Part shown: positions 26,220 to 35,044 of the stretch, one piece after another
Layout: each line of letters starts with the position of its first letter
How positions within the stretch are numbered: position 1 is the first letter of the stretch
NCBI RefSeq assembly: GCF_040026395.1
Contig: NZ_CP157278.1
Span: forward strand, 248,001 to 312,000
Direction of reading: 5' to 3'
Origin: Pedobacter lusitanus
GTDB taxonomy: Bacteria > Bacteroidota > Bacteroidia > Sphingobacteriales > Sphingobacteriaceae
DNA length: 64,000 nt
The notes under the pieces: model-generated
Database searches by the model: none
The model's input: the letters and a program-made list of their open reading frames with translations, nothing else
Told to the model about the DNA's origin: nothing
Made by a program: the position numbers and the translations under genes

Positions 26220-26756
26220 ATGAAGAAATATATTGGAATAGCAGTTTTATCAACTTTCATGGCCTGTACCAGTTCCGTGAAAAAAGAAACTGCTGTAACA
26301 GACAGCACAGCTACAGCTGATCAGGCATCAGCGGTGAATGATGTTAAACTTGCCGACCCTAAAACGGAAAGTATATATAAAAGCTATATCAGCTTGAAAA
26401 ATTCGCTGGTTGCTGGTAATGCAACAGCAGCCCACCAAACAGCCCTGGATCTGGCTACCTCACTTAAAGCTTTTGAAGGTTGTGAAAATACCGCATTGAT
26501 TGCAGAAAAGATTGCAGGTACTGAGGATATTAAAGTACAGCGTAAAGAATTCACTGCGTTGAGTTCTGATGTGATTGCGCTTTTCAAACATGCTGATATT
26601 AAGCAGGGATCTATTTACATACAGCATTGCCCGATGGCCAATAATGGCGATGGGGGAGACTGGTTATCTTCTGAGAAGAAGATCAGCAACCCTTACTACG
26701 GAAAAGAAATGCTGACTTGTGGCGCAGTACTGGAAGTAATTAAAGCAAAGAAATAA
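26220..26756 (+). CDS. DUF3347 domain lipoprotein, possible copper-binding
   Basis: A 178-residue lipoprotein (signal MKKYIGIAVLSTFMACTSSV, lipobox Cys). The open frame also includes a TTG three bases earlier; the ATG at 26220 is the better start. The DUF3347 domain covers most of the mature part: SIYKSYISLKNSLVAGNATAAHQTALDLATSLKAF, then QRKEFTALSSDVIALFKHADI and IYIQHCPMANNGDGGDWLSSEKKISNPYYGKEMLTCG. The HCPM and CG motifs near the end fit a periplasmic metal site; relatives occur with copper efflux systems. The site at 26131 similar to the ArsR operator hints at metal control, but this is weak. It is monocistronic. Confidence 0.82.
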   Translation: MKKYIGIAVLSTFMACTSSVKKETAVTDSTATADQASAVNDVKLADPKTESIYKSYISLKNSLVAGNATAAHQTALDLATSLKAFEGCENTALIAEKIAGTEDIKVQRKEFTALSSDVIALFKHADIKQGSIYIQHCPMANNGDGGDWLSSEKKISNPYYGKEMLTCGAVLEVIKAKK

Positions 26757-26818
26757 GCTCAATTCTTACTTAATGATGACCTGCGGTTAACAATTATTTA
26801 ACAGCTTTGTTATCATTG

Positions 26819-26852
26819 TTTGTAAGCTATTTCATTAGAATAGTTAAATTTG
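26819..26852 (+). promoter_or_regulatory. Promoter of citrate synthase
   Basis: TTTG at 26819-26822 and TAAATTTG at 26845-26852, both exact consensus elements, separated by 22 bases. The ATG is at 26875. Confidence 0.65.
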
Positions 26853-26874
26853 TTATTTATAAATTAGAAGATAT

Positions 26875-28161
26875 ATGTCAGATATTGCAGAAATTAAGAT
26901 CGATGGTAAAGTATACGAATTTCCCATTGTAACTGGAACCGAGGGTGAAAAGTCAATTGATATTTCAAAATTAAGGGATTTAACGGGACACATTACGCTG
27001 GATTTAGGCTACAAAAACACTGGATCAACAAAAAGTGCAATTACCTTTTTAGATGGTGAAAAAGGAATCTTAAAATACAGAGGGTATTCAATCGAAGAGT
27101 TAGCAGAGAAATCTACTTTCCTTGAGGTTGCCTTTTTATTAATCTACGGCGATTTACCAACTACCAAAGCTCTTGAAGACTTTCAGTCTCAGATCACCAA
27201 GCATACGCTGATCCATGAGGACATGAAAAAGTTCCTTGATGGTTATCCTTCAAAATCTCACCCAATGGCTCAGCTGGCTTCATTGGTGTGTTCATTGTCA
27301 ACATTCTATCCAGAGTCACTTAAGGCTAATTCTTCGCCTGAAACAATGGATCTGACAATGATCAAATTACTGGCTAAATTCCCGACTATTGTATCGTTTA
27401 TCTATAAGAAGTCTTTAGGTCATCCGCTGATTTATCCTAAAAATAAATATGATTATGTAAGTAACTATCTGAACATGACTTTTGGTCAGCGTACAGAAGA
27501 GGTTGAAATTGACCCGGTTGTAGTGAAAGCAATGAATACTTTATTAATCTTACATGCTGATCATGAGCAAAACTGTTCTGCATCTACAGTAAGAATGGTA
27601 GGGTCTTCGGATTGTAATTTATATGCGTCAGTTTCTGCTGGTATTGATGCACTATGGGGTCCGCTTCATGGTGGTGCTAACCAGGCTGTAATTGAAATGC
27701 TTGAACTGATCAAAGAAGATGGTGGTGACACTGAAAAATGGATTAATAAAGCAAAAGATAAAAATGATCCTTTCCGTATGATGGGATTTGGACACAGAGT
27801 ATATAAAAACTTTGATCCACGTGCTAAAATTATCAAAAAGGCCTGCGATGATATCCTGGAAAAATTAGGTATCAATGATCCGGTTCTTGAAATCGCTAAG
27901 AAACTGGAAGAAGCAGCTTTGAGTGATCCTTATTTTGTAGAGCGTAAGTTATATCCTAATGTTGATTTTTACTCAGGTATTATCTACAGAGCTTTAGGTT
28001 TCCCTACTGATATGTTTACCGTATTGTTCGCATTAGGACGTTTACCGGGATGGATTGCACAATGGAAAGAAATGCACGAAAATAAAGAGCCGATTGGCCG
28101 TCCGCGTCAGGTTTACGTTGGACATACAAACAGAGCTTTTGTTGAAATAGAAAAACGATAG
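26875..28161 (+). CDS. gltA: Type II citrate synthase
   Basis: A 428-residue enzyme of the tricarboxylic acid cycle condensing oxaloacetate with acetyl-CoA. The catalytic triad regions are visible: WGPLHGGANQAVIEML (His of the active site), MMGFGHRVYKNFDPRAKI (second His) and NVDFYSGIIYRALGFP (Asp). The C-terminus carries the substrate-binding arginine in GRPRQVYVGHTNRAF. Length is normal for the hexameric bacterial type II enzyme. It has its own promoter and terminator and is monocistronic. Confidence 0.97.
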   Translation: MSDIAEIKIDGKVYEFPIVTGTEGEKSIDISKLRDLTGHITLDLGYKNTGSTKSAITFLDGEKGILKYRGYSIEELAEKSTFLEVAFLLIYGDLPTTKALEDFQSQITKHTLIHEDMKKFLDGYPSKSHPMAQLASLVCSLSTFYPESLKANSSPETMDLTMIKLLAKFPTIVSFIYKKSLGHPLIYPKNKYDYVSNYLNMTFGQRTEEVEIDPVVVKAMNTLLILHADHEQNCSASTVRMVGSSDCNLYASVSAGIDALWGPLHGGANQAVIEMLELIKEDGGDTEKWINKAKDKNDPFRMMGFGHRVYKNFDPRAKIIKKACDDILEKLGINDPVLEIAKKLEEAALSDPYFVERKLYPNVDFYSGIIYRALGFPTDMFTVLFALGRLPGWIAQWKEMHENKEPIGRPRQVYVGHTNRAFVEIEKR

Positions 28162-28198
28162 TATTGATATGCGGGTTTAAACAACCTGCTATATTTTA

Positions 28199-28236
28199 AA
28201 CAGCCCCTTAAGATTTCTTAAGGGGCTGTTTTGTTT
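28199..28236 (+). terminator. Terminator of gltA
   Basis: A 14-bp perfect stem (28199-28212 with 28217-28230, four-base loop) is followed by TTTTGTTTG. It lies 38 bases after the gltA stop. Confidence 0.93.
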
Positions 28237-28271
28237 GTTTTAAATCTGAAAGTATGCTTTAATTTAAGCAT

Positions 28272-29447
28272 CTAGTAATCCACTTTATTGATTTGTATCT
28301 TCTGTAAACTTCCCTGATCATCCTTTACTGTAATGCTGGCACTTTCTTTACCTGCCAATATATGCGGACGGTTCAGCATATCGCATAAAGTCACTTTGGA
28401 ATAGTCAATGTCATCTATGGCTACAATTTGCTGCCCGGGTTTTACTTCGTTTTTATATTTATCCCATACCACACCAATAGCCAGTCTGTCATTGATTACA
28501 GTTGGTACAAAGGGCCATTGTTTTTCTTTAATTTCGTTCTGTTTTCTGGTACTGTTAAAATAGAATTTACTATGGATAAAATCCAGAGTGATGACACCAT
28601 ACTTAAGGATTTTGGATCCTATTGCTGAGGTCCCACTTTTATTAGTCTCCACAATAACATTATTGAACAGGCTATTACCGATTTTCATCTCCGGGAATCT
28701 CAATAAATATTTTTCTGCACTTTGCTGCAAGCCCAATCCGCCAATAGTATTTGCTCCATAGCCTTTGGCCAGAATCTGATAAGCACCTGAATCGGGTAAT
28801 TGATTAATCATCTCTTCAGAAATTCTCAGAAATTCATTGTCACCTGTATCAAACCCAAGATTTAAGATCATATCATTTTTCAGCACTATGCTGATAATAG
28901 GATTGCTCTGATAACTTGTATTGGTAACCAGTTCTGAACCGGAGTTATTACTTAACTTTAGTTTTGCCAGCTGGTCTGTCAGCGTAATGATATGTTTGGC
29001 TTCGTTAATGCTGACAATAGAGTTTCTCAGGATATTGCTCCCAATTACGCCATCTATATTCCAGCACTTATAAAAGTCCGGAAAAAAGGTGATTGCCGGT
29101 ATATGTTTAAACTGTATGTTGCCGATTTTTATCTGGGGTACCTGAACAACACCCATGGTATCCATAACCCCGTTGACATCAGAAAGTGAATCTTCATTTA
29201 GAAATTTCGCTTTTAATTCAGTAACCAAACGCGGACTGATTGCTACAGGTGCACCTGTGTCAAATAAAAACTTGTATTTTTTATTGTGGAGTTCTACCTC
29301 TATAAATATTTTGCCATTGATAGTCTGATAGGGGATCTCCTGATAATAGTTCTTAGCGGATGTCCCTCCCTGGTTATAGGTGAAATCCTGTGACCGGACT
29401 CCGGAGCATATAATCAATAGCAAACAGAGATTAAAAATAATTTTCAT
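28272..29447 (-). CDS. Secreted retropepsin-like aspartyl protease with C-terminal PDZ-like domain
   Basis: A 391-residue exported protein (signal peptide MKIIFNLCLLLIICSGVRSQ). Two aspartyl-protease half-domains are seen, each with a catalytic DTG: KFLFDTGAPVAI with D63 and LNLGFDTGDNEFLRI with D200. Each is followed by the hydrophobic-hydrophobic-Gly motif (CWNIDGVIGSNIL and GTSAIGSKIL). About 90 C-terminal residues resemble a PDZ domain (LAIGVVWDKYKNEVKPGQQIVAIDDIDYS). The type is common in Bacteroidota as a periplasmic or secreted enzyme; no substrate is known. It is monocistronic and convergent with gltA. Confidence 0.85.
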   Translation of the reverse strand: MKIIFNLCLLLIICSGVRSQDFTYNQGGTSAKNYYQEIPYQTINGKIFIEVELHNKKYKFLFDTGAPVAISPRLVTELKAKFLNEDSLSDVNGVMDTMGVVQVPQIKIGNIQFKHIPAITFFPDFYKCWNIDGVIGSNILRNSIVSINEAKHIITLTDQLAKLKLSNNSGSELVTNTSYQSNPIISIVLKNDMILNLGFDTGDNEFLRISEEMINQLPDSGAYQILAKGYGANTIGGLGLQQSAEKYLLRFPEMKIGNSLFNNVIVETNKSGTSAIGSKILKYGVITLDFIHSKFYFNSTRKQNEIKEKQWPFVPTVINDRLAIGVVWDKYKNEVKPGQQIVAIDDIDYSKVTLCDMLNRPHILAGKESASITVKDDQGSLQKIQINKVDY

Positions 29448-29538
29448 CTTAAAAGATTAACAGACCAATTTATTGTTTTTGTTTCTCTTTAATCCAGTAG
29501 CAGCAAGGATTTAACATTTTTTAAGAAAAACAACCAGG

Positions 29539-30159
29539 TTAATTAATCTTTAGCCAGCCGGTAATGCTTAACCTGGGCTTATTGGTTACTAAAACCTCGT
29601 GCACAAGTTCGCTGCTTTTAAAGAAAACACTTTTACCGTTGTCAGGTGATATGTTTTGCAAATGATCCGCATGATGAATACAGAGTTCTCCACCATCAAT
29701 TGCCTGCCAGCCGGCATTTAAATAAATAATCATTGAATATTGTCTGCTGTCATTGTTTTTGAACTGGTCGAGATGTTTTTTATAAAAACTCCCTTCTTCA
29801 TAGCGTGTATAATGGAATTCATAACCTGTTATACCTGTATAGCATGTACTGTTCAGATAACTTACAAAGCTGTCCATCAAATCAAAAAAACTGTTTTCAT
29901 GAACGTTATTGTGTTTCCTGTCCAGCCAGTAAATCATATCACTCCTGACAGATTTATCATGAGAAACCAGCGTTTCATTTCCTGTTCCGGCAGATTGAAG
30001 CTGTTTGTCCTGATATAGTTCCTGAAGGTTTTCTTTGAGCCGGGCTGATAAAGCTACGCTTAAGAAGTTTTCTGTTATACCAACTTTATTGTCTATAAAA
30101 CTGTCGATTAGCGTATTGAAGATGTTTTGCAAGATGCGGGGTGGGAAAATATATGGCAA
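29539..30159 (-). CDS. 2-oxoglutarate/Fe(II)-dependent oxygenase (prolyl 4-hydroxylase-like)
   Basis: A cytoplasmic dioxygenase of about 200 residues. The iron facial triad and 2OG-binding arginine are present: KKHLDQF with H129 and D131, H187 in ELVHEVL, and R196 in KPRLSITGW. YSMIIYLNAGWQAIDGGELCIHH is also characteristic of the SM-20/EGLN-like group that hydroxylates protein residues. The first possible start is a TTG at 30159; another TTG at 30132 would give a nine-residue shorter N-terminus that begins where relatives usually begin. Neither has a clear ribosome-binding site. The target protein is not evident. Confidence 0.85.
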   Translation of the reverse strand: MPYIFPPRILQNIFNTLIDSFIDNKVGITENFLSVALSARLKENLQELYQDKQLQSAGTGNETLVSHDKSVRSDMIYWLDRKHNNVHENSFFDLMDSFVSYLNSTCYTGITGYEFHYTRYEEGSFYKKHLDQFKNNDSRQYSMIIYLNAGWQAIDGGELCIHHADHLQNISPDNGKSVFFKSSELVHEVLVTNKPRLSITGWLKIN

Positions 30160-30244
30160 ATCGCCAGCATGTTGGTGAAGGTAGGGTTATTTAATCAATA
30201 AAATGCTAGTTTTGCATTTCTAAAAACAATCTCAATTTTATCGA

Positions 30245-30634
30245 ATGAATTTATTAGAGGCTAAAGTATTATGGAGTTATGATCATGAACTGGAAACAAA
30301 AACGGGAATTAACAATATTGCCGCCCAGTTTACTGGTGTACCTCCGGTACATAACCATACAGGAGTTTTACGCTTAACGAAAGACGGACTGATTATACGG
30401 GGAGATGAAGACTTGATTATTCCGCTGGCAGATGTAGAAGAAGCTTATGTAGGATTTGATGAAAGTTACCAGCGTAACTTTGTTAAAAATCTGGGTTTAT
30501 TATGTCAGCCTCTGCGAATCGTGACTAATAATGGAATATCAAAAAATACGATCTATCTGATTCTGGACTATAACTATTTCGGTTGTGCTAAAAACCTGAC
30601 CTTATTTGATTTGCTGCAGGAGATGCTAGCCTGA
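30245..30634 (+). CDS. Hypothetical protein, possibly PH-like fold
   Basis: A 129-residue soluble protein that I do not recognise by name. It is beta-rich with a regular strand pattern (TGVLRLTKDGLIIRGDEDLIIPLADVEEAYVGFD, then PLRIVTNNGISKNTIYLIL) that recalls bacterial PH-like domains. It ends in an amphipathic helix (LTLFDLLQEMLA). No signal peptide and no catalytic motif is evident. It is divergent from the 2OG oxygenase with an 85-base gap, and 94 bases upstream of a tiny membrane-protein gene on the same strand. Confidence 0.65.
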   Translation: MNLLEAKVLWSYDHELETKTGINNIAAQFTGVPPVHNHTGVLRLTKDGLIIRGDEDLIIPLADVEEAYVGFDESYQRNFVKNLGLLCQPLRIVTNNGISKNTIYLILDYNYFGCAKNLTLFDLLQEMLA

Positions 30635-30728
30635 CAGGAGAAGATTTTTTGTGAAAATCTCCCCCTGCAGATGCTAATTAATTTGAGGTGAAGCAAGATA
30701 TTTATTACGCAATTCTTTAAAAATAACT

Positions 30729-30905
30729 ATGTCAGATTTCTTTAAAAAGTACGGAATTAAAATAATATCAGTTTTATTAATCATCCTGATTCTCGGTGAT
30801 GCCTGGTTGTTATTGACCCAGGGTTTTTCATCACCAGTACTATCCGGTTTGATTGGCTGTTCACTTACCTTATTTGGTCTTAACTATTTCAAGAACAAAA
30901 GCTAA
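30729..30905 (+). CDS. Small membrane protein (58 residues)
   Basis: The frame from ATG 30729 to TAA 30903-30905 codes for 58 residues: MSDFFKKYGIKIISVLLIIL then further hydrophobic residues. It has two predicted transmembrane helices (about 11-29 and 36-54), a basic N-terminus and a basic end (YFKNKS). It shares a CTAA stop overlap with panE on the other strand, which supports a deliberate gene boundary. The function is unknown. The 94-base gap to the gene at 30245 allows either co-transcription or an own promoter. Confidence 0.6.
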   Translation: MSDFFKKYGIKIISVLLIILILGDAWLLLTQGFSSPVLSGLIGCSLTLFGLNYFKNKS

Positions 30906-31846
30906 ACCAGCAGACCTTCTCTGATTTCTTTATAAATCGCTGTAGTTTCAGGAACAGCAATGTTTAAAGCTTTTCCGTAAGCTATTATTGCTCCGGCAAA
31001 TAACTCAAGTTCTGTATGCTCTTTTCCTGATTGTACATCAAGCTGCAAAGATGTTGGTGTCTGATAGGGGAAAGAGGCTGCTTTCTGAAAGGTTTGTTCA
31101 ATGATGTTTTCAGGAATGCTAATCTCTTTTTTAAAGGCTATCAGTTCTATTTCCTGCATAATCTTTAGTGCTCTCTCATGTAATTCAGGCTCTTCATTAA
31201 CCTGTCCTATAGATTTGTTATATCTTGCAGAAACCAATCCAAAGCTTGCTATAAAGAAATATTTAGACCATATGGCTGGAAATGAATCTTCTTTATAGTC
31301 TATGTCAATAGCTGCATCTTTAAATAAATCAACGATGGTTTGCGGATCAAACTGTTTGTTTTCAGGATCTTTTCCTACAATGATTTTTCCAGGGCTGCCT
31401 TTATGTTCAACAACTCCCTTTTCTTTGATATGAGAGGCAACATAAACACAGGCCGGAAGTACAATTCCGATTTTGATGATTTTACGTATTCTTTCATAAA
31501 TATCAACTCCATTCATTAATGGAAGGATGACCGTGTCGTTGCTGATTTTATCTTTTAGCTGATTGCAGATCTTTTCAAGATCATATTCTTTGACACAAAT
31601 GATAAATACGTCGGCATGTCCTGAATCTGCAGGATCTTTGAAAATCTGGTGCGGTCTGACTTTGATATCACCGGTTTCAGGAGAGAGTAAGGTGAGTCCC
31701 TGTTCTTTAACAATCTCGTAAGTCTTTTCCCGGGCAATAAAGGTAATATTAACTGTATGGTCTGCAGTATATCGCCCGGCGAGTTTATATCCAAAATAGC
31801 CGCCAACACCACCCAGTCCAATTAGTGTAAAGTCTGTTGTTTTCAT
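30902..31846 (-). CDS. panE: 2-dehydropantoate 2-reductase
   Basis: A 314-residue NADPH-dependent reductase of pantothenate (vitamin B5/CoA) synthesis, converting ketopantoate to pantoate. The N-terminal Rossmann loop is FTLIGLGGVGGYFGYKLAG. DVFIICVKEYDLEKIC and LPLMNGVDIYERI are typical of KPR proteins. The C-terminal helical domain holds the conserved Lys region IWSKYFFIASFGLVSA and later PTSLQLDVQSGKEHTELELFAG. Length is normal. The KPR family contains members of other function, hence moderate certainty on the reaction. Its stop overlaps that of the small membrane-protein gene. Confidence 0.88.
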   Translation of the reverse strand: MKTTDFTLIGLGGVGGYFGYKLAGRYTADHTVNITFIAREKTYEIVKEQGLTLLSPETGDIKVRPHQIFKDPADSGHADVFIICVKEYDLEKICNQLKDKISNDTVILPLMNGVDIYERIRKIIKIGIVLPACVYVASHIKEKGVVEHKGSPGKIIVGKDPENKQFDPQTIVDLFKDAAIDIDYKEDSFPAIWSKYFFIASFGLVSARYNKSIGQVNEEPELHERALKIMQEIELIAFKKEISIPENIIEQTFQKAASFPYQTPTSLQLDVQSGKEHTELELFAGAIIAYGKALNIAVPETTAIYKEIREGLLV

Positions 31847-31982
31847 TCTTCTGTTAAAATTTAACTGATATATTTAGTAATTCACAAGTGGGCAAATTAC
31901 AGGTATTCAGATGTAAATCCTAGTGTAGAAAGCGAAATATGACTGAGAGATCAGATATTGACAGAAATGTCAGTATAGATTG

Positions 31983-32025
31983 AGTATAATGTATACTGTA
32001 CCTAAGGCACAGTATACATTATACT
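31983..32025. terminator. 17-bp perfect inverted repeat 3' of nupC
   Basis: Arms 31983-31999 and 32009-32025 are perfect complements with a nine-base loop; the stem is AT-rich. On the minus strand it begins six bases after the nupC stop. No T run follows, so it may be an RNA-stability hairpin, a binding site or an atypical terminator. Confidence 0.6.
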
Positions 32026-32030
32026 GATAA

Positions 32031-33296
32031 TTACATTAATATACCTGCAATAGAAGCAGAAAGATAAGATGCTAATGTTCCGCACATTAGTGCTTTAAGG
32101 CCTAGTTTAGCAAGATCTGCGCGACGTTCTGGTGCCAGCTCTCCAATTCCACCAATCTGCATACCAACACTGCTGAAGTTAGCAAAACCACAAATAGCAA
32201 TACTGATAATCAATACACCTTTTTCAGTTACAATCGGAACTGATTTGGTAGTCAGATTTTTAAAGGCTAAAAACTCATTTACAGTTAATTTCTGACCAAG
32301 CAGGGTAGCCGCATTACTTACATCCACATCAGGAATACCCATTGACCAGGCAAATGGATAAAATAATCTGCCAAAAATCCAGTCAAGAGATAAATTGAAG
32401 TTAGGATTGAAAAGGTGACCTATGTTAACCAATGTATAATCCACTAAAGCGATTAAGGCGATAAAACCAATCAGCATAGCGATTACGTTCATAGCAATTT
32501 TAAAACCTTCACCAGCACCATGTGAAATAGCATCAATCAGGTTGGTATATTCACTTTTTACTTCAAGTTTTACTTTACCCATAGTCTGTGAAACCTCAGT
32601 TTCAGGGAAAACTATCTTAGAAATGATCAGTGCTCCCGGAGCTGCCATTAAACTGGCCATAATCAATTTAGGGGCGAGATTCATTCCTGCCTGCGCACCC
32701 ATATTGGCATAAACAATCAGGATGCCGCCTGCAATACAAGCTAAACTTCCACTCATGGAAGCCAGCAGTTCACTTTTAGTCATACCTTTAAGATATGGCT
32801 TGATCATTACCTGTGCTTCAACCTGTCCTACAAATGCACTGGCTACATTACTCAGTGCCTCAGCACCACTTACACGCATAATAAAATTCATACCTTTCGC
32901 AATGACAGATACAATACGCTGCATAACTCCGAAATGGTAAAAAATTGCAACAAGCACACATACCAGGATGATAGTTGCTGTTACGTTAAAAGCGAAAATA
33001 AAACTGTCCGGAGCAGCATAGGCATGTGTTTTACCATCAAAACCAACAACAGCAATTCCACCGTAGACGAAATCAACACCAATTTTAGCAAATTGCTCAA
33101 TTTTCTGCATTCCTTTTCCAAGGAATTCAAAGAAGTGCTGTACAGGGGCAACTCTTAAAACGAGAATGGCTATAACTACCTGGAGCGTAAGCCCGCTTGC
33201 TACAAGTCTAAAATTAATCTTCTTCTTGTTGTTAGAACAAAGATAAGCAAGGCCCAGTATAAAAATGACGCCAATTACTCCGTGAAAACGCTCCAT
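32031..33296 (-). CDS. nupC: Concentrative nucleoside transporter (NupC/CNT family)
   Basis: A 421-residue cation-coupled nucleoside importer with about ten transmembrane segments. The core signature ICGFANFSSVGMQIGGIGELAPERRADLAKLGLKALMCGTLASYLSASIAGIL at the C-terminus contains the strongly conserved nucleoside and ion binding region. The N-terminal IFILGLAYLCSNNKKKINFR and GTEAL-type EALSNVASAFVGQVEAQVMIKPYL region are also as in the family. Length is normal. A 67-base gap separates it from the bifunctional-nuclease gene upstream on the same strand, so they may be co-transcribed. Confidence 0.93.
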   Translation of the reverse strand: MERFHGVIGVIFILGLAYLCSNNKKKINFRLVASGLTLQVVIAILVLRVAPVQHFFEFLGKGMQKIEQFAKIGVDFVYGGIAVVGFDGKTHAYAAPDSFIFAFNVTATIILVCVLVAIFYHFGVMQRIVSVIAKGMNFIMRVSGAEALSNVASAFVGQVEAQVMIKPYLKGMTKSELLASMSGSLACIAGGILIVYANMGAQAGMNLAPKLIMASLMAAPGALIISKIVFPETEVSQTMGKVKLEVKSEYTNLIDAISHGAGEGFKIAMNVIAMLIGFIALIALVDYTLVNIGHLFNPNFNLSLDWIFGRLFYPFAWSMGIPDVDVSNAATLLGQKLTVNEFLAFKNLTTKSVPIVTEKGVLIISIAICGFANFSSVGMQIGGIGELAPERRADLAKLGLKALMCGTLASYLSASIAGILM

Positions 33297-33363
33297 AAAA
33301 AATATTCAAATAAAAAAAATTGGGTAGAAAAAATAAAGATGTATATAAACTTGCAAATAATAA

Positions 33364-33981
33364 CTATTGTGATGAATTTCTTTTATTTAATTCATCTCTG
33401 ATCCGGGCTGCTTTTTCATAAGCCTCCTCAGCAATAGCTTCCTGAAGTTTTTGGTTAAGCTCCTCAATACTAAGGCTTCCAAAGCCAGTTCCGGGAATTG
33501 AAGTATCAATATCGTCCTGTCCCTGTTCCTTATTCAGGTTGTCCATGTTTTCGAGAAAAACAAAGTCGTTACCTTCGATAACGATACCTGCTGAGGATAA
33601 AATAAATTCGTATGTGTAAATTGAGGAGTTGAAACGAACAGCCAGAGCAATTGCATCTGATGTTCTTGCGTCAATTTCTTCTGTTCTTTCACCGTCTGTA
33701 CAGATCAGTTTAGCGAAGAAGACGCCGTCTACAAGGTTGTAGATTAGAATTTCTTTGATTTCAATTTTATAGGTTTGCGCAAATGTCTTGAACAGATCAT
33801 GAGTCAATGGCCTGCTTGGGGTCATTTTTTCGATCTCTATTGCAATAGCCTGAGCTTCAAATGCACCTATGATGATAGGCAAACGTCTTCTGCCGTTTAC
33901 TTCTCCAAGTACCAGTGCGTAGGCTCCGGATTGGGTTTGGCTATAGGATAAGCCAACAATATCTAGTTTTACTTTTTTCAT
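33364..33981 (-). CDS. Bifunctional nuclease domain protein with UVR motif
   Basis: A 205-residue protein. Residues 1-130 are a DUF151/BFN domain, with the segments IVGLSYSQTQSGAYALVLGEVNGRRRLPIIIGAFEAQAIAIEIE and DARTSDAIALAVRFNSSIYT. The C-terminal 35 residues are a UvrB/UvrC-type motif (SIEELNQKLQEAIAEEAYEKAARIRDELNKR). BFN proteins have been reported to have nuclease activity; a regulatory or repair role is assumed. It lies 48 bases after etfA on the same strand with a hairpin between. Confidence 0.9.
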   Translation of the reverse strand: MKKVKLDIVGLSYSQTQSGAYALVLGEVNGRRRLPIIIGAFEAQAIAIEIEKMTPSRPLTHDLFKTFAQTYKIEIKEILIYNLVDGVFFAKLICTDGERTEEIDARTSDAIALAVRFNSSIYTYEFILSSAGIVIEGNDFVFLENMDNLNKEQGQDDIDTSIPGTGFGSLSIEELNQKLQEAIAEEAYEKAARIRDELNKRNSSQ

Positions 33982-33989
33982 ATTTATGA

Positions 33990-34023
33990 ATATCCGGCGG
34001 AAACTTTCATCTCCGCCTGATAT
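33990..34023 (-). terminator. Hairpin between etfA and the nuclease gene
   Basis: Arms of 12 bases (33990-34001 and 34012-34023) pair with one mismatch. No clear T run follows on the minus strand, so it may attenuate rather than end the etfBA transcript. Confidence 0.45.
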
Positions 34024-34028
34024 TAATA

Positions 34029-35000
34029 TTAAGCCTGATGTGCTTTTAGAGCCTCAATTAATTTAGGAACAACCTCAAAGGCATCTCCAACGATTCCGTA
34101 ATCTGCAACTTTAAAGAAAGGAGCTTCCGGATCTTTATTGATAACAACAATTACTTTAGAAGAACTTACTCCGGCTAAATGCTGAATAGCTCCTGATATA
34201 CCAACAGCGATATACAAATTAGGGCTGATAGCAATACCAGTCTGACCTACGTGTTCTGAATGTGGTCTCCAGTCTGCATCTGAAACCGGTTTAGAGCAAG
34301 CTGTAGCTGCACCAAGTAAACCTGCCAGTTCTTCAATCATACCCCAGTTTTCAGGGCCTTTAAGACCTCTGCCTGCAGAAACAACCAGTTCTGCATCTGG
34401 TAATGAAACTTTATCTGTAGCTCTTACGATTTCTTTTACAATCGCTGCAAGATCAGTTGACTGAACAGCAGGTGAGAAGGATTCGATAGTTGCAGTAACT
34501 GCTGATTCTTTTACGCCGAAAGCATTTGGATTCAGGGCGATTACTTTTACTGCCGAAGTAAGTTCGGTTACAGCAAATGCTTTTCCGGAGAAAGCACCTT
34601 TTTTCACCAAAAACTTACCACCATCTAATTGAGGTAATTCTATAGCACCGTCAACCAGACCAGCTTTTAATTTAACTGCTACACGTGGAGCAAGACCTTT
34701 TCCTGAAAAAGAGTTTGAAAGTACAACTACATCAGCACCTTCTTTTCCTGCAGCTTCTGCGATTACTGCAGCATATGCCTGGTTTACGAAATTTTTTAAT
34801 TCTGCACTGGCAACATTTAATACTTTGGCAGCACCATATTTACCCAGTTCCTGTAATTCACTATCTGCAACATTACCGATAGATACAGCGGTAAGGTTAG
34901 TTCCTGTTTTATCTGCAATGGCTTTTGCATAAGAAACCGCTTCAAAAACGGATTTCTTAAACTTACCGTCGACTTGTTCTACATATACTAAAACTGACAT
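34029..35000 (-). CDS. etfA: Electron transfer flavoprotein alpha subunit
   Basis: A 323-residue FAD-binding subunit of the ETF heterodimer, which takes electrons from acyl-CoA dehydrogenases. The C-terminal FAD domain is clear: VVSAGRGLKGPENWGMIEELAGLLGAATACSKPVSDADWRP, then HVGQTGIAISPNLYIAVGISGAIQHLAGV and VIVVINKDPEAPFFKVADYGIVGDAFEVVPKL. The N-terminal domain is the usual alpha/beta fold. It follows etfB after a 44-base gap and forms an operon with it. Length is normal for the family. Confidence 0.96.
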   Translation of the reverse strand: MSVLVYVEQVDGKFKKSVFEAVSYAKAIADKTGTNLTAVSIGNVADSELQELGKYGAAKVLNVASAELKNFVNQAYAAVIAEAAGKEGADVVVLSNSFSGKGLAPRVAVKLKAGLVDGAIELPQLDGGKFLVKKGAFSGKAFAVTELTSAVKVIALNPNAFGVKESAVTATIESFSPAVQSTDLAAIVKEIVRATDKVSLPDAELVVSAGRGLKGPENWGMIEELAGLLGAATACSKPVSDADWRPHSEHVGQTGIAISPNLYIAVGISGAIQHLAGVSSSKVIVVINKDPEAPFFKVADYGIVGDAFEVVPKLIEALKAHQA

Positions 35001-35044
35001 ATTTTTTCGCTTAGATTTTTATAATTAATTTTTTAAAACAGACC

